NCBI GenBank assembly: GCA_902538255.1
Contig: CACBEJ010000002.1
Coordinates: 109,381 to 158,267 of the forward strand
Direction: 5' to 3'
Length of the DNA: 48,887 bases
From: an uncultured Pelagibacteraceae bacterium
GTDB lineage: Bacteria > Pseudomonadota > Alphaproteobacteria > Pelagibacterales > Pelagibacteraceae
Translations under genes and position numbers: made by a program
Notes under the pieces: generated by a model
The model's input: the letters and a program-made list of their open reading frames with translations, nothing else
Told to the model about the DNA's origin: nothing
Databases searched by the model: none
Part shown: piece after piece, positions 31,997 to 41,083 of the stretch
Layout: every line of letters starts with the position of its first letter
Numbering within the stretch: the first letter of the stretch is position 1

Positions 31997-34666
31997 ATGA
32001 AACCAGGAAACAAAAATTCTTATAATTCGCTTAAAAAAATTTCAATAGATGGTAAGGATTTTAAATATTACTCTTTAACTGAAGCTGAAAAAAATGGTCT
32101 AAATGGTATAAGTAAACTTCCTAAATCTCTCAAAGTTTTATTAGAAAATTTATTGAGATATGAAGATGACTTGAGCGTTACAAAGTCTCAAATAGAAGCT
32201 GTAAAAAATTGGTTAAAAACAAAAAAATCTAAAACTGAAATTGCTTATAGACCAGCTAGAGTACTCCTTCAGGATTACACTGGTATCCCAGCAGTTGCTG
32301 ATCTTGCTGCTATGAGAGAAGCTGTAAAAGAAAAAAATAAAGATCCTAATACTATAAATCCTTTATCGGCAGTAGATCTTGTAATTGACCATTCAGTTCA
32401 GGTAGATCAGTCTGCTAAAGCTGATTCATTTGAAAAAAATGTAGATATTGAATTTGAAAGAAATGGAGAAAGGTATTCTTTTTTGAAATGGGGACAACAA
32501 GCTTTTAATAATTTTAGGATCGTACCACCTGGTACAGGAATTTGTCATCAGGTAAATCTAGAGTATTTATCAAAGGTAGTGTGGTCAGAAGAATTCAAAG
32601 GAGACAATTATTTGTTTCCTGATACTTTAGTTGGAACCGATAGCCACACTACGATGGTAAATGGATTATCTGTCTTAGGATGGGGAGTTGGTGGAATTGA
32701 AGCTGAGGCAGGAATGCTTGGGCAACCAATATCAATGTTAATACCTGAAGTTATTGGTTTTGAGATAAAAAATAAAATGCCTGAAGGAACTACAGCAACT
32801 GACTTAGTTTTAACTGTTGTTAAAATGTTAAGAGATAAAGGAGTTGTTGGAAAGTTTGTTGAGTTTTATGGAGAAGGTTTAAAAAATTTAACACTTGCTG
32901 ATAGAGCTACAATTGCGAACATGGCACCAGAATACGGTGCTACATGTGGGTTCTTTCCTATTGATGAAGAAACTTTGAAATATTTAAAATTTTCAGGAAG
33001 AGATCAGCATACTGTAAATATAGTTGAGAATTATGCTAAGGAACAAGGATTATGGGCAAGTAGTGATTTAGAATTTAGTGACATTATATCTTTAGATATG
33101 TCTACAGTTGTTCCAACTATTTCAGGTCCCAAAAGACCTCAAGACAAAGTACTTTTAACTGATGCATCAAATTCTTTTAAAAAAGTATTACAGGAAGATA
33201 CAAGCAAAAATGAAAAATCTGTTTCGAAAGTAGCTAATACAGACTACGACATTAAAGATGGTTCTATATTAATTGCTGCAATTACTTCGTGCACAAATAC
33301 TTCAAATCCAAATGTTTTGATTGGAGCAGGACTTTTGGCAAAAAAGGCAGTTGAAAAAGGCTTACAAGTTAAACCATGGGTAAAAACTTCTTTAGCACCT
33401 GGATCTCAAGTAGTTACTGACTATTTGGCAAAAGCTGGATTAAACATATATTTGGATCAGCTTGGCTTTAATTTAGTTGGTTATGGCTGTACAACTTGTA
33501 TTGGAAATTCAGGACCACTTCCAGAAAATATTATTGAAGCAATCCAAAAAGAAAATATTTATGCAGTTTCAGTTTTATCAGGAAATAGAAATTTCGAGGG
33601 AAGAATTTCACCATATATAAAAGCTAACTATCTAGCTTCACCTCCACTAGTTGTTGCATATGCATTAGCTGGACATATGGAAGTTGATTTATACAAAGAT
33701 CCACTAGGAAAAGATAAAGATGGTAAAAAAGTATTTTTAAAGGATATTTGGCCTTCCAATAAAGAGATAGAAGAAACTTTAAAAGACTCACTTAATGCAG
33801 AGATGTTTATACAAAGATATTCAAATGTATCTGAGGGCCCAACTCAATGGCAAAAAATTAAAACCGATAAAAGCAGCATCTACAATTGGGATGAGGGTTC
33901 AACATATGTAAAAAAACCTCCATTCTTTGACTCTCTTTCTGATGAACCAGAAGGATTTAAAGAAATAAAGGATGCAAGACCATTGTTAATTTTAGGGGAC
34001 ATGGTAACAACAGACCATATATCACCAGCTGGCAGTATTCAAAAAGATAGTCCAACTGGTGAATATTTTATGGAACATCAGATTTTGCCAAAAGATTTTA
34101 ACTCTTACGGTTCAAGAAGAGGAAATCATGAGGTTATGATGAGAGGAACTTTTGCAAATATAAGAATCAGAAATGAGATGGCGCCTGGTACAGAAGGCGG
34201 TTTTACAAAGTTATATCCAGAAGAAAAAGTTCTTCCTATTTACGATGCCGTGGTTGAATATAAAAAAAGAGGTACCGATTTAGTTGTAATCGGTGGAAAA
34301 GAATATGGAACTGGATCTTCTAGAGATTGGGCCGCCAAAGGCACAAAATTATTAGGGATAAAAGCAGTCATTGCTGAGAGCTTTGAAAGAATTCACAGAT
34401 CTAATTTGATTGGAATGGGAATACTACCATTACAATTTATCCAGGATGTTAATAGAAAAAATCTTGAATTAATTGGCTCTGAATTAATTAGCATTTTAAA
34501 TATAGAAAAAGGTGTTAATCCCTCAGATGAAGTGACAGTCGAAATTAAATATGCTTCTGGCGAAATAAAGAAAATTAAAACTTTATGCAGAATTGATACA
34601 AAAAATGAATTAGAGTATTATAAAAACGGAGGTATTCTGCAGTACGTTTTAAGGAATATGATTTAG
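31997..34666 (+). CDS. acnA: aconitate hydratase (AcnA)
   Basis: An 889-aa TCA-cycle enzyme that interconverts citrate and isocitrate in the cytoplasm, with a [4Fe-4S] cluster. Cluster cysteines are visible in SCTNTSNPNV and YGCTTCIGNSGP (three in total). The N-terminal LLQDYTGIPAVADLAAMR and TDSHTTMVNGLSVLGWGVGG blocks, the C-terminal swivel domain MGDMV-like LGDMVTTDHISPAGSI and the RDWAAKGTKLLG block all match AcnA/IRP1-type aconitases. Length is as expected. It is tightly packed between the LysE exporter and the YfgM-like gene and is the main entry point for carbon from the window's catabolic genes. Confidence 0.97.
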   Translation: MKPGNKNSYNSLKKISIDGKDFKYYSLTEAEKNGLNGISKLPKSLKVLLENLLRYEDDLSVTKSQIEAVKNWLKTKKSKTEIAYRPARVLLQDYTGIPAVADLAAMREAVKEKNKDPNTINPLSAVDLVIDHSVQVDQSAKADSFEKNVDIEFERNGERYSFLKWGQQAFNNFRIVPPGTGICHQVNLEYLSKVVWSEEFKGDNYLFPDTLVGTDSHTTMVNGLSVLGWGVGGIEAEAGMLGQPISMLIPEVIGFEIKNKMPEGTTATDLVLTVVKMLRDKGVVGKFVEFYGEGLKNLTLADRATIANMAPEYGATCGFFPIDEETLKYLKFSGRDQHTVNIVENYAKEQGLWASSDLEFSDIISLDMSTVVPTISGPKRPQDKVLLTDASNSFKKVLQEDTSKNEKSVSKVANTDYDIKDGSILIAAITSCTNTSNPNVLIGAGLLAKKAVEKGLQVKPWVKTSLAPGSQVVTDYLAKAGLNIYLDQLGFNLVGYGCTTCIGNSGPLPENIIEAIQKENIYAVSVLSGNRNFEGRISPYIKANYLASPPLVVAYALAGHMEVDLYKDPLGKDKDGKKVFLKDIWPSNKEIEETLKDSLNAEMFIQRYSNVSEGPTQWQKIKTDKSSIYNWDEGSTYVKKPPFFDSLSDEPEGFKEIKDARPLLILGDMVTTDHISPAGSIQKDSPTGEYFMEHQILPKDFNSYGSRRGNHEVMMRGTFANIRIRNEMAPGTEGGFTKLYPEEKVLPIYDAVVEYKKRGTDLVVIGGKEYGTGSSRDWAAKGTKLLGIKAVIAESFERIHRSNLIGMGILPLQFIQDVNRKNLELIGSELISILNIEKGVNPSDEVTVEIKYASGEIKKIKTLCRIDTKNELEYYKNGGILQYVLRNMI

Positions 34667-34668
34667 TT

Positions 34669-35313
34669 ATGGAAGAAGATTTATCAATTATAAATACCAA
34701 TACTAGAAATGAAAAAATTAAGAATTTTTTTGTAAATAATAAAAATAAAATAATTTCAGGTATAATTATCTTAATAATTATTATAGTCGGTGTTTTTACT
34801 TACGATAAATATTTAATTAATAAAAAAAAAGATATCTCAGATAGTTATAATTCAATAATCATTGATTATTCAGAAAAAACAAAAGAAAAAACAGCTAGCA
34901 GTCTAATTGAAATTATAAAGAAGAAAGATCCAACTTATTCACCTTTATCCCTTTATTTCATCATTGATAATAATCTTGTAAGTGATCAGTCCAGAATTAA
35001 TTCATTATTTGATATATTGATAAACGATACTTCGTTAGACAGTGAGATTAACAACTTAATTATATACAAGAAGGCACTCTACAATGCAGATAACGCTCAG
35101 GAGAGTGATCTTCTAAATATGTTAAATCCATTGATTAATTCAAAAAGTGTCTGGAAATCACATTCTTTATATTTAATGGCAGAATATTTTTATGCAAATA
35201 ATCAAAAACAGAAAGCTAAAGAATTTTTCAACCAAATAATAGCTTTAGAAAATTCAAATCCAGATGTAAGGCTTCAAGCAGAGAGAAGATTGAACAGAGA
35301 CTTGAGTGAATAA
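34669..35313 (+). CDS. YfgM/TPR-like membrane-anchored protein
   Basis: A 214-aa protein with a cytoplasmic N-terminus, one membrane helix (about 24-43) and a mainly alpha-helical C-terminal part of the tetratricopeptide type (SLYLMAEYFYANNQKQKAKEF is a TPR-like unit, shown here only in part: AEYFYANNQKQKAKEF). The order TPR protein followed by a BamB-like beta-propeller lipoprotein is a conserved gene pair in proteobacteria, where the E. coli member (YfgM) is an ancillary partner of the SecYEG translocon. It starts two bases after acnA and overlaps the BamB-like start. Sequence identity alone is weak; the context carries the call. Confidence 0.72.
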   Translation: MEEDLSIINTNTRNEKIKNFFVNNKNKIISGIIILIIIIVGVFTYDKYLINKKKDISDSYNSIIIDYSEKTKEKTASSLIEIIKKKDPTYSPLSLYFIIDNNLVSDQSRINSLFDILINDTSLDSEINNLIIYKKALYNADNAQESDLLNMLNPLINSKSVWKSHSLYLMAEYFYANNQKQKAKEFFNQIIALENSNPDVRLQAERRLNRDLSE

Positions 35314-36604
35314 ATTAATTTTTACTTTTATTGCATTATTTTTTCTTAATAACTGTTCATTTAATGAAAACTCCAGAATTTGGAAAGATAAAGAAAACAA
35401 ATTAGAAACAGATAAAAAAATAAGGAAAGTTTTTGCAGAAAAAAATATAAGTGTTTCTGAATTTAATAGAGACTTAAAGTTAGATTTATCATCAATAAAA
35501 ATAAATAATAAAAAAAATGAAAATCAAAATAATCTTGGTTTGCAAAATTACAAAGGTCAATTAACAAAGATTGGTAACTTTAACTTTTCAAAGTTAGAGG
35601 AACTTAATCAATTAGATTTCAATCCAATTTTTTTAAAAAATGGTATAATATTTTTTGATAAAAAGGGTTCAATTATTAGGTATGATAATAATCAGAAAGT
35701 TATTTGGAAAAAAAATCATTATTCAAAATCTGAAAAAAAATTAAAACCAAAACTTAATTTTTTAGTAGATGGTCAAAATCTTTTAGTAACTGATAGTATA
35801 GCAAAATATTATTCTGTTAATATTATTACTGGAGAATTAAATTGGTCCAAAAATAATGATTATCCGTTTAATTCAAATATTAAAAAGCATAAAGATAAAT
35901 TATTTGTTATCGATTATAAAAATACATTAAGATGTTTTAAAATTAAAGATGGTTCTGAATGTTGGAATTTGCAAACAGAGGACTCATTTATAATTTCAAA
36001 TATTAAATATTCTTTAATTATTTTAAACGATAATGTTATTTTCAATAATTCTATAGGAGATATTACAGCTGTAGATATTGAAACAGGTTTAATTACATGG
36101 CAACTACCTACACAGAGTAGCTCGATAATAAATGAAACCTATAACTTTAAGACCTCTAAACTAGTATCAGATGGAAATTCTGTATTTTTTTCAAATAATA
36201 AAAATCAGTTTTATTCAGTTGATTTAAAAACAGGAACAACAAACTGGATAAATGAAGTTAATTCTAACGTAAAACCTATTTTGGTTGGAAATCTAATTTT
36301 TACAATCTCTAATGAAGGTTATTTATATTTAATTGACAAAAATAAAGGCAATATAGTTCGAATTACAGATCTATTTCTGAATTACAAAGATAAAAAAAGA
36401 AAAAATATTTATCCAATTGGTTTTGTAATTGGAGACAAAAACTTATTTTTAACCAACTCAGATGGTAAGATGATCATAGTCGGGATTGAGGATGGAAAAA
36501 TAATAAAAATTGAAAAAGTTTCTGGTGGATTAGTCTCTGAACCGTTTATATTTAATAACAATTTATATGTAGTAAGAAATGGTTCAATTGTACAATATAA
36601 CTAA
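35306..36604 (+). CDS. bamB: BamB-like outer-membrane assembly lipoprotein (PQQ-type beta-propeller)
   Basis: A 432-aa lipoprotein starting at a GTG codon that overlaps the previous gene by 8 bases. The N-terminus MNKLIFTFIALFFLNNC has a lipobox-like end (L-N-N-C17), so it would be lipid-modified. Repeated PQQ/quinoprotein motifs such as SVNIITGELNWSK, AVDIETGLITWQL and SVDLKTGTTNWI make a beta-propeller. BamB helps the BAM complex insert outer-membrane proteins. In many relatives the GTPase gene der follows; here a cupin gene follows instead. The linker after the lipobox (about 20-65) is Lys/Asn-rich and probably disordered. Confidence 0.82.
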   Translation: MNKLIFTFIALFFLNNCSFNENSRIWKDKENKLETDKKIRKVFAEKNISVSEFNRDLKLDLSSIKINNKKNENQNNLGLQNYKGQLTKIGNFNFSKLEELNQLDFNPIFLKNGIIFFDKKGSIIRYDNNQKVIWKKNHYSKSEKKLKPKLNFLVDGQNLLVTDSIAKYYSVNIITGELNWSKNNDYPFNSNIKKHKDKLFVIDYKNTLRCFKIKDGSECWNLQTEDSFIISNIKYSLIILNDNVIFNNSIGDITAVDIETGLITWQLPTQSSSIINETYNFKTSKLVSDGNSVFFSNNKNQFYSVDLKTGTTNWINEVNSNVKPILVGNLIFTISNEGYLYLIDKNKGNIVRITDLFLNYKDKKRKNIYPIGFVIGDKNLFLTNSDGKMIIVGIEDGKIIKIEKVSGGLVSEPFIFNNNLYVVRNGSIVQYN

Positions 36605-36606
36605 AC

Positions 36607-37038
36607 ATGTTCTTAAAATTTTTAGAAAAAATTGGCAGAAAAAAAATTGTATTAGATAGAGGACCTTCACATCCAAATTTTAAAGAGGCAAAGCCTTGGA
36701 TGAACCGCTACTATGTTTTGATGAGGTATCGACCTAAATGGTTTCCATTCAATATATTAATTCATGAGATGCTAGCAGATGATCATGGAGAAGGAGTTCA
36801 TAATCACACATTTCCTTATATAACTATAATTTTAAGAGGCGGTTATTGGGAAACATTAAGCACTGGCAAGTTTTGGCGTCCACCAGGGTATATTGGTTTT
36901 AGATCAGCAAATAATTTGCATCGAGTAGATTTGGAACCAGGAACCAAACCATTAACTTTATTTATCTCAGGTCCATTTGGTTTAAGGAAAGGACCAAGAT
37001 CAGAGTATGGTATTGACTTTAAAACTAAAAAAAATTGA
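36607..37038 (+). CDS. cupin-fold protein, function unknown
   Basis: A 143-aa protein with a compact cupin-type beta-barrel: HNHTFPYITIILRGGYWE corresponds to cupin motif 1 (H-x-H, with conserved Gly), and RPPGYIGFRSANNLHRVDL to motif 2 with a single His. Two or three His could bind a metal. The N-terminal part (MNRYYVLMRYRPKWFPF) is aromatic and basic. I do not recognise a specific enzyme; similar small cupins occur in phages and bacteria. It sits between bamB and zapE, and the stop overlaps the zapE ATG (TGATG). Confidence 0.7.
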   Translation: MFLKFLEKIGRKKIVLDRGPSHPNFKEAKPWMNRYYVLMRYRPKWFPFNILIHEMLADDHGEGVHNHTFPYITIILRGGYWETLSTGKFWRPPGYIGFRSANNLHRVDLEPGTKPLTLFISGPFGLRKGPRSEYGIDFKTKKN

Positions 37039-38093
37039 TGCCAAAAAAATTTGAAAAAGAATTCATATCTTATTGTGAAAATCAAAATTTAGAAGTTAAT
37101 CCTAATCAAATCAAAGTTATTAAAAAATTAGAGGATTACCATGATAGTAATTACAAATCATTTTTTTCAAACTTATTTTCTAAACAAAAAAATAAAAAAG
37201 GATTTTATTTATATGGTGGTGTGGGGGTTGGTAAAACAATGATTTTAAACTTCTTTTATGATTATCTTGAAGAAAAAAAATTAAAAAAGCATTTTAATGA
37301 ATTTATGTTAGGGTTTCATGATTTTGTCCATGAGCAAAAAGAAAAAAATGAAGAAAATGTAATCAATCAATTTGTCAAAAATTTAAAATCAAAAGCTTCA
37401 TTAGTTTATTTCGATGAGTTCCAAGTAACAAACATTGTTGATGCAATGATTTTAGGAAAACTATTTGAACAAATTTTTAAAGAAGATATTAAAATTATTC
37501 TTACTTCAAATACTAAAATTTCAGAACTTTATAAAGATGGTCTTCAACGTGAACAATTTATACCTTTTATAAAAATAATGGAAGATCAATCCATCGAGTA
37601 TGAATTAAAAATTGAGGATGATTATAGAAAATCTAATGATAATCAAAAACAAAGATATTTTTTTCCACTTAATCAAGAAACCAATTTTAAGATTAATAAA
37701 TTTTTTAGAACTATAACAAAGGATAAAAAACAATCTTCAATAAAAATAAATGTAAAGGGAAGAAAATTTAAAATAGAAAACTTTTATGAGGGAATTGTTA
37801 GATGTGAATTTAATCAACTTTGCGATCAAAATTTAGGAGCGGAAGATTATTTAGAAATAGTTAAAAACTGTAAATTTATGGTAATAGATCAAATACCTCA
37901 ATTTAATGATGTAAATTCAAATCAACAACAACGTTTTATCACTTTGTTAGATGTAATTTATGATAAAAATATTTCATTAGCAGTTACAGCTGATATAAAT
38001 TTAGATCAATTTACCTCTTCAAGATTATTAGAAAAACCATTTAAACGAACCATTAGTCGTTTGTATGAGCTTACATCGAACGAGTATAATTAA
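37038..38093 (+). CDS. zapE: cell division protein ZapE (AFG1-like ATPase)
   Basis: A 351-aa P-loop ATPase of the AFG1/ZapE family. Walker A is YGGVGVGKTM, Walker B VYFDEFQVTN (with the family's D-E-F pattern) and ILTSNTKISELYKDGLQR contains the sensor region. ZapE acts at the division septum with FtsZ in E. coli, and the mitochondrial relative is involved in protein quality control. A TTG codon one position upstream (37035) is in frame; ATG 37038 overlaps the cupin stop and is preferred. Length fits the family. The stop overlaps the yjbQ start (TAATG). Confidence 0.9.
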   Translation: MPKKFEKEFISYCENQNLEVNPNQIKVIKKLEDYHDSNYKSFFSNLFSKQKNKKGFYLYGGVGVGKTMILNFFYDYLEEKKLKKHFNEFMLGFHDFVHEQKEKNEENVINQFVKNLKSKASLVYFDEFQVTNIVDAMILGKLFEQIFKEDIKIILTSNTKISELYKDGLQREQFIPFIKIMEDQSIEYELKIEDDYRKSNDNQKQRYFFPLNQETNFKINKFFRTITKDKKQSSIKINVKGRKFKIENFYEGIVRCEFNQLCDQNLGAEDYLEIVKNCKFMVIDQIPQFNDVNSNQQQRFITLLDVIYDKNISLAVTADINLDQFTSSRLLEKPFKRTISRLYELTSNEYN

Positions 38094-38512
38094 TGAAACA
38101 AGAATTTTACAATCTTCAAATTAAGACCAATGGTCAAAAGTTATATGAATTTACTAATGATACAATTAATTGGATTGATCAAAATAACTTTAAAAATGGT
38201 ATTCTTAATTTAAGTATTCAGCACACAAGCGCCTCATTAATTGTTCAAGAAAATGCAGATCCAGATGTACAAACAGATTTAATAAATTATTTTGATAAAT
38301 TAGCTCCTATGGATAATAAACTATATGTTCATACTACGGAGGGAAAAGATGATATGCCTGCACATATTAAATCTGCATTAACAAATAATCAAATTTCTCT
38401 AAGTGTGAAAGATAGTGAATTGTTGCTTGGAACTTGGCAGGGCATATATTTATTTGAACACAGATTAGAGGCGCAAAAAAGAACTATAATTCATCATTTT
38501 ATTGGAGAATAA
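38093..38512 (+). CDS. yjbQ: UPF0047/YjbQ family protein
   Basis: A 139-aa protein with the UPF0047 signature: IQHTSASLIVQENADPDVQ in the first half, HTTEGKDDMPAH in the middle and LGTWQGIYLFEHR near the end. The family has been reported to have weak thiamine-phosphate synthase activity, but its physiological role is uncertain. Conserved His residues likely bind a metal or phosphate. It is the last gene of the + strand run, with 8 bases to the convergent photolyase gene and no visible terminator. Confidence 0.9.
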   Translation: MKQEFYNLQIKTNGQKLYEFTNDTINWIDQNNFKNGILNLSIQHTSASLIVQENADPDVQTDLINYFDKLAPMDNKLYVHTTEGKDDMPAHIKSALTNNQISLSVKDSELLLGTWQGIYLFEHRLEAQKRTIIHHFIGE

Positions 38513-38520
38513 AATTAAAT

Positions 38521-39942
38521 TTATTTTTTCTTCAAAGATTGAAACGCTTCAAGAGCTGCAGCTCTAGCTTTTTCATGAACAACAATAGGGCCCGGGTAAT
38601 CTTTGCCAATAATTGTTTTTATAGCTTCTTGATACTTTAATTCCATTTCCCATGGCTTATGAATGAATTTTTTTGGCACTTTGCTTAATTCAGGAACCCA
38701 TTTTTTTACATATAAACCTTCCTTATCAAATTTTTCTCCCTGCAAAATCGGATTAAATATTCTAAAGTAAGGTGCAGCATCAGCTCCACAACCAGCAACC
38801 CATTGCCATTGAGCTACATTATTTGCTTTATTGAAATCTAATAAACAATTTCTGAAATGTTTCTCACCTTCCATCCAATTAATTCTTAAATGTTTTACAA
38901 GAAAGGAACCAACAACCATTCGAATTCTGTTATGCATCCATCCAGTTTCATATAATTCTCTCATTCCAGCATCCACAATAGGATAGCCAGTCATTCCTGA
39001 TTTCCATGCCTTTAAAAATTTCTCATTTTTTACCCACGGAAATTTATCAAATTCTTTTCTATAATTACCTTTTAAAAATTCAGGAAAATAATTAATTAAA
39101 CTATGTGAAAATTCACGCCATCCTAATTCATTGATATATTTCCTATAGCCAATTCCTTTAGATTTTATTTCATTACATTTTTGCCAAATACTACTTACGT
39201 GAATTTGACCATGTTTAATGTATGGAGACAATTTTGATGTACCCTCGATTGATGGATAATCTCTAGCTGTTCCATAATCTTTAATTTTTTTTTCAATTAA
39301 ATTGTTAAGAACTTTTTTCGAATCATTTTCAGAAACTTTCCAGTATTTCTCAAATTTTTTATACCAATTTTTTTTTGGTAAAATATTTTTAGGTTCAACA
39401 CTGTTTTTAAAAAAAGAAATTAATTTAATTTTTTTTTTTACAACATAATTTTTGCTTGGGGGCAAATTAAGATATTTCTCTTCAGCATTTCTCCAGAATG
39501 GACTAAATACTTTAAAAGGTGTACCATCATTTTTAGTTACTTCTTGAAACTCATTAAGAATATTTCCTTTAAAATATTTGAACTCAACTTCGTTTTTTAG
39601 AAAAGTATCTCTTATTTTTTTTCCTTTAGCAATTACATCAGGTTCATATATCTTATTCCAATAGACAGAAATATTATCTTTTTTTTTAATTTTTGATAAT
39701 ATATCTATCTCGTCTCCCTCCAATATTTGAAGATTGATTTTGTATTTAAATAATTCTGATTTAAATTCCACTAAAGACTTATATAGCCACCATTTTTGTG
39801 CTTCTCTTTTTTTATCAAAATCACTTTTATTATAAATAAACAATGCAATAACGTTATCATGATTTTGACTTGCAAAAGATAGTGCAGGATTATGTTCAAT
39901 TCTAAAATCTTCTCTAATCCAAAATATCGCATTTTTTTTCAT
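38521..39942 (-). CDS. phrB: deoxyribodipyrimidine photo-lyase (class I CPD photolyase)
   Basis: A 473-aa DNA repair flavoprotein that uses blue light to split pyrimidine dimers. The N-terminal antenna domain starts AIFWIREDFRIEHNPAL, and the FAD domain includes GMTGYPIVDAGMRELYETG, WMHNRIRMVVGSFL and QWQWVAGCGADAAPYFRIFNP, with the Trp and Asn residues expected for electron transfer and FAD binding (the last shown in part: WQWVAGCGADAAPYFRIF). A sunlit surface-ocean lifestyle fits. It is the last gene of the minus-strand run after the ammonia-lyase-like gene, 6 bases away. Confidence 0.92.
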   Translation of the reverse strand: MKKNAIFWIREDFRIEHNPALSFASQNHDNVIALFIYNKSDFDKKREAQKWWLYKSLVEFKSELFKYKINLQILEGDEIDILSKIKKKDNISVYWNKIYEPDVIAKGKKIRDTFLKNEVEFKYFKGNILNEFQEVTKNDGTPFKVFSPFWRNAEEKYLNLPPSKNYVVKKKIKLISFFKNSVEPKNILPKKNWYKKFEKYWKVSENDSKKVLNNLIEKKIKDYGTARDYPSIEGTSKLSPYIKHGQIHVSSIWQKCNEIKSKGIGYRKYINELGWREFSHSLINYFPEFLKGNYRKEFDKFPWVKNEKFLKAWKSGMTGYPIVDAGMRELYETGWMHNRIRMVVGSFLVKHLRINWMEGEKHFRNCLLDFNKANNVAQWQWVAGCGADAAPYFRIFNPILQGEKFDKEGLYVKKWVPELSKVPKKFIHKPWEMELKYQEAIKTIIGKDYPGPIVVHEKARAAALEAFQSLKKK

Positions 39943-39948
39943 GTGATT

Positions 39949-41082
39949 TTATTTTCTGCCTTTAGATAGCAATTGTTTGTAAAGTTTTACATCTGCATTA
40001 CCTTCGCATCCAATTACCAAAACATTAGAATTTTCGTTAAGTTCTATAATTTTTTTAATTTTAGTGTTATTACAAACGCCTACCAGGCTCATAATACCAG
40101 GTGCAGAGCACTCGCCACCAATTATTGAATTTTTACTAAGCTTTTTGTCTTTCAACATCGCTACAGTTTTAGCAATATTTCGATCACTTACAGACACACA
40201 ACAATTGCTCGTTTTTTTCAAAATTTGCCAAGGAATATATGACATTTCATTACATGACATACCACCCATGATGCTCTCCTTTTTAATTTTAATTTTTTTT
40301 AATTTATTGTGTTTTATGCTTTGAAGAACACAATCAGCTCTATCAGGCTCAACAATTATTATCTTTGGAATTCTTTTAAAATATTTTGCAACACCAATAA
40401 CTACACCAGCAGCCATACCACCAACACCAGCTTGTAAAAAAATATGGGTTATATATTGATTTGTTTGTTTAGAAATTTCTTTTATCATTACGGAATACCC
40501 TGCCATAGTAAGTTGAGGGACCAATTTGTAATCTTTTGTTGAAACATCTTGTACAATTTTCCAATTATTTTTTTTTGATAATTTCTTACATTCGTTGAGT
40601 GAATTTTCATAATCTCCTTTAACTCTTATTACTTCAGCACCAAATTTTTTAATTTCTTTTACCCGTGTGTTGCTAACGTATTGACTAACAAAGATTTTAC
40701 ATTTTAACCCAAGCTTTTTCGCACCCCATGCTACAGATCTTCCGTGGTTCCCAGCGGTTGCCGAAGAAATGATTATATTTTTTTTTCCTTTAGATATTTT
40801 TTCAACAGCATAAGCACCACCCAAAGCTTTAAATGATTTTAAATGAAATCTTTTAGATTCATCCTTATAAAAAACATTGTTTAGTTTTAAATTTTTTTGT
40901 AATTTATCAAGTTTTAATAATGGGGTTGGTTTATAATTTTTCCAACTGGAAATTGATTTAAAAGCGTTTGTTAATAGTAATGAAGGAACAAATTTTAAAA
41001 CATAATTTCTTTTAAAACTAAAATTATTATTTTTTAAAGATTTTGTAAGTGTCCAGTTTTTAATGCTTTTTAAACTCTTCAC
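39949..41082 (-). CDS. PLP-dependent diaminopropionate ammonia-lyase-like enzyme
   Basis: A 377-aa fold-type II PLP enzyme. The motif FYKDESKRFHLKSFKALGGAYA matches the diaminopropionate ammonia-lyase (YgeX/DpaL) active site, in which the Lys of SFKALGG (K85) binds PLP; shown here in part. SSATAGNHGRSVAWGAKKLG is the phosphate-side Asn-His-Gly motif, and LQAGVGGMAAG the Gly-rich loop. The start is GTG (41082), with no earlier ATG. It sits one base after the glutamine-synthetase-family gene, so it is in the same transcript and would release ammonia near the ammonium-assimilating enzyme. A related threonine/serine-dehydratase activity (as in EutB) cannot be excluded. Confidence 0.78.
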   Translation of the reverse strand: MKSLKSIKNWTLTKSLKNNNFSFKRNYVLKFVPSLLLTNAFKSISSWKNYKPTPLLKLDKLQKNLKLNNVFYKDESKRFHLKSFKALGGAYAVEKISKGKKNIIISSATAGNHGRSVAWGAKKLGLKCKIFVSQYVSNTRVKEIKKFGAEVIRVKGDYENSLNECKKLSKKNNWKIVQDVSTKDYKLVPQLTMAGYSVMIKEISKQTNQYITHIFLQAGVGGMAAGVVIGVAKYFKRIPKIIIVEPDRADCVLQSIKHNKLKKIKIKKESIMGGMSCNEMSYIPWQILKKTSNCCVSVSDRNIAKTVAMLKDKKLSKNSIIGGECSAPGIMSLVGVCNNTKIKKIIELNENSNVLVIGCEGNADVKLYKQLLSKGRK

Positions 41083-41083
41083 T

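Noticed and set aside
39949..41082. EutB (ectoine-pathway threonine-dehydratase-like protein)
   Set aside because: The active-site block KDESKRFHLKSFKALGG fits diaminopropionate ammonia-lyase better, and the gene is 20 kb from the EutA/DoeA-like pair with no EutC neighbour. Kept only as an alternative.
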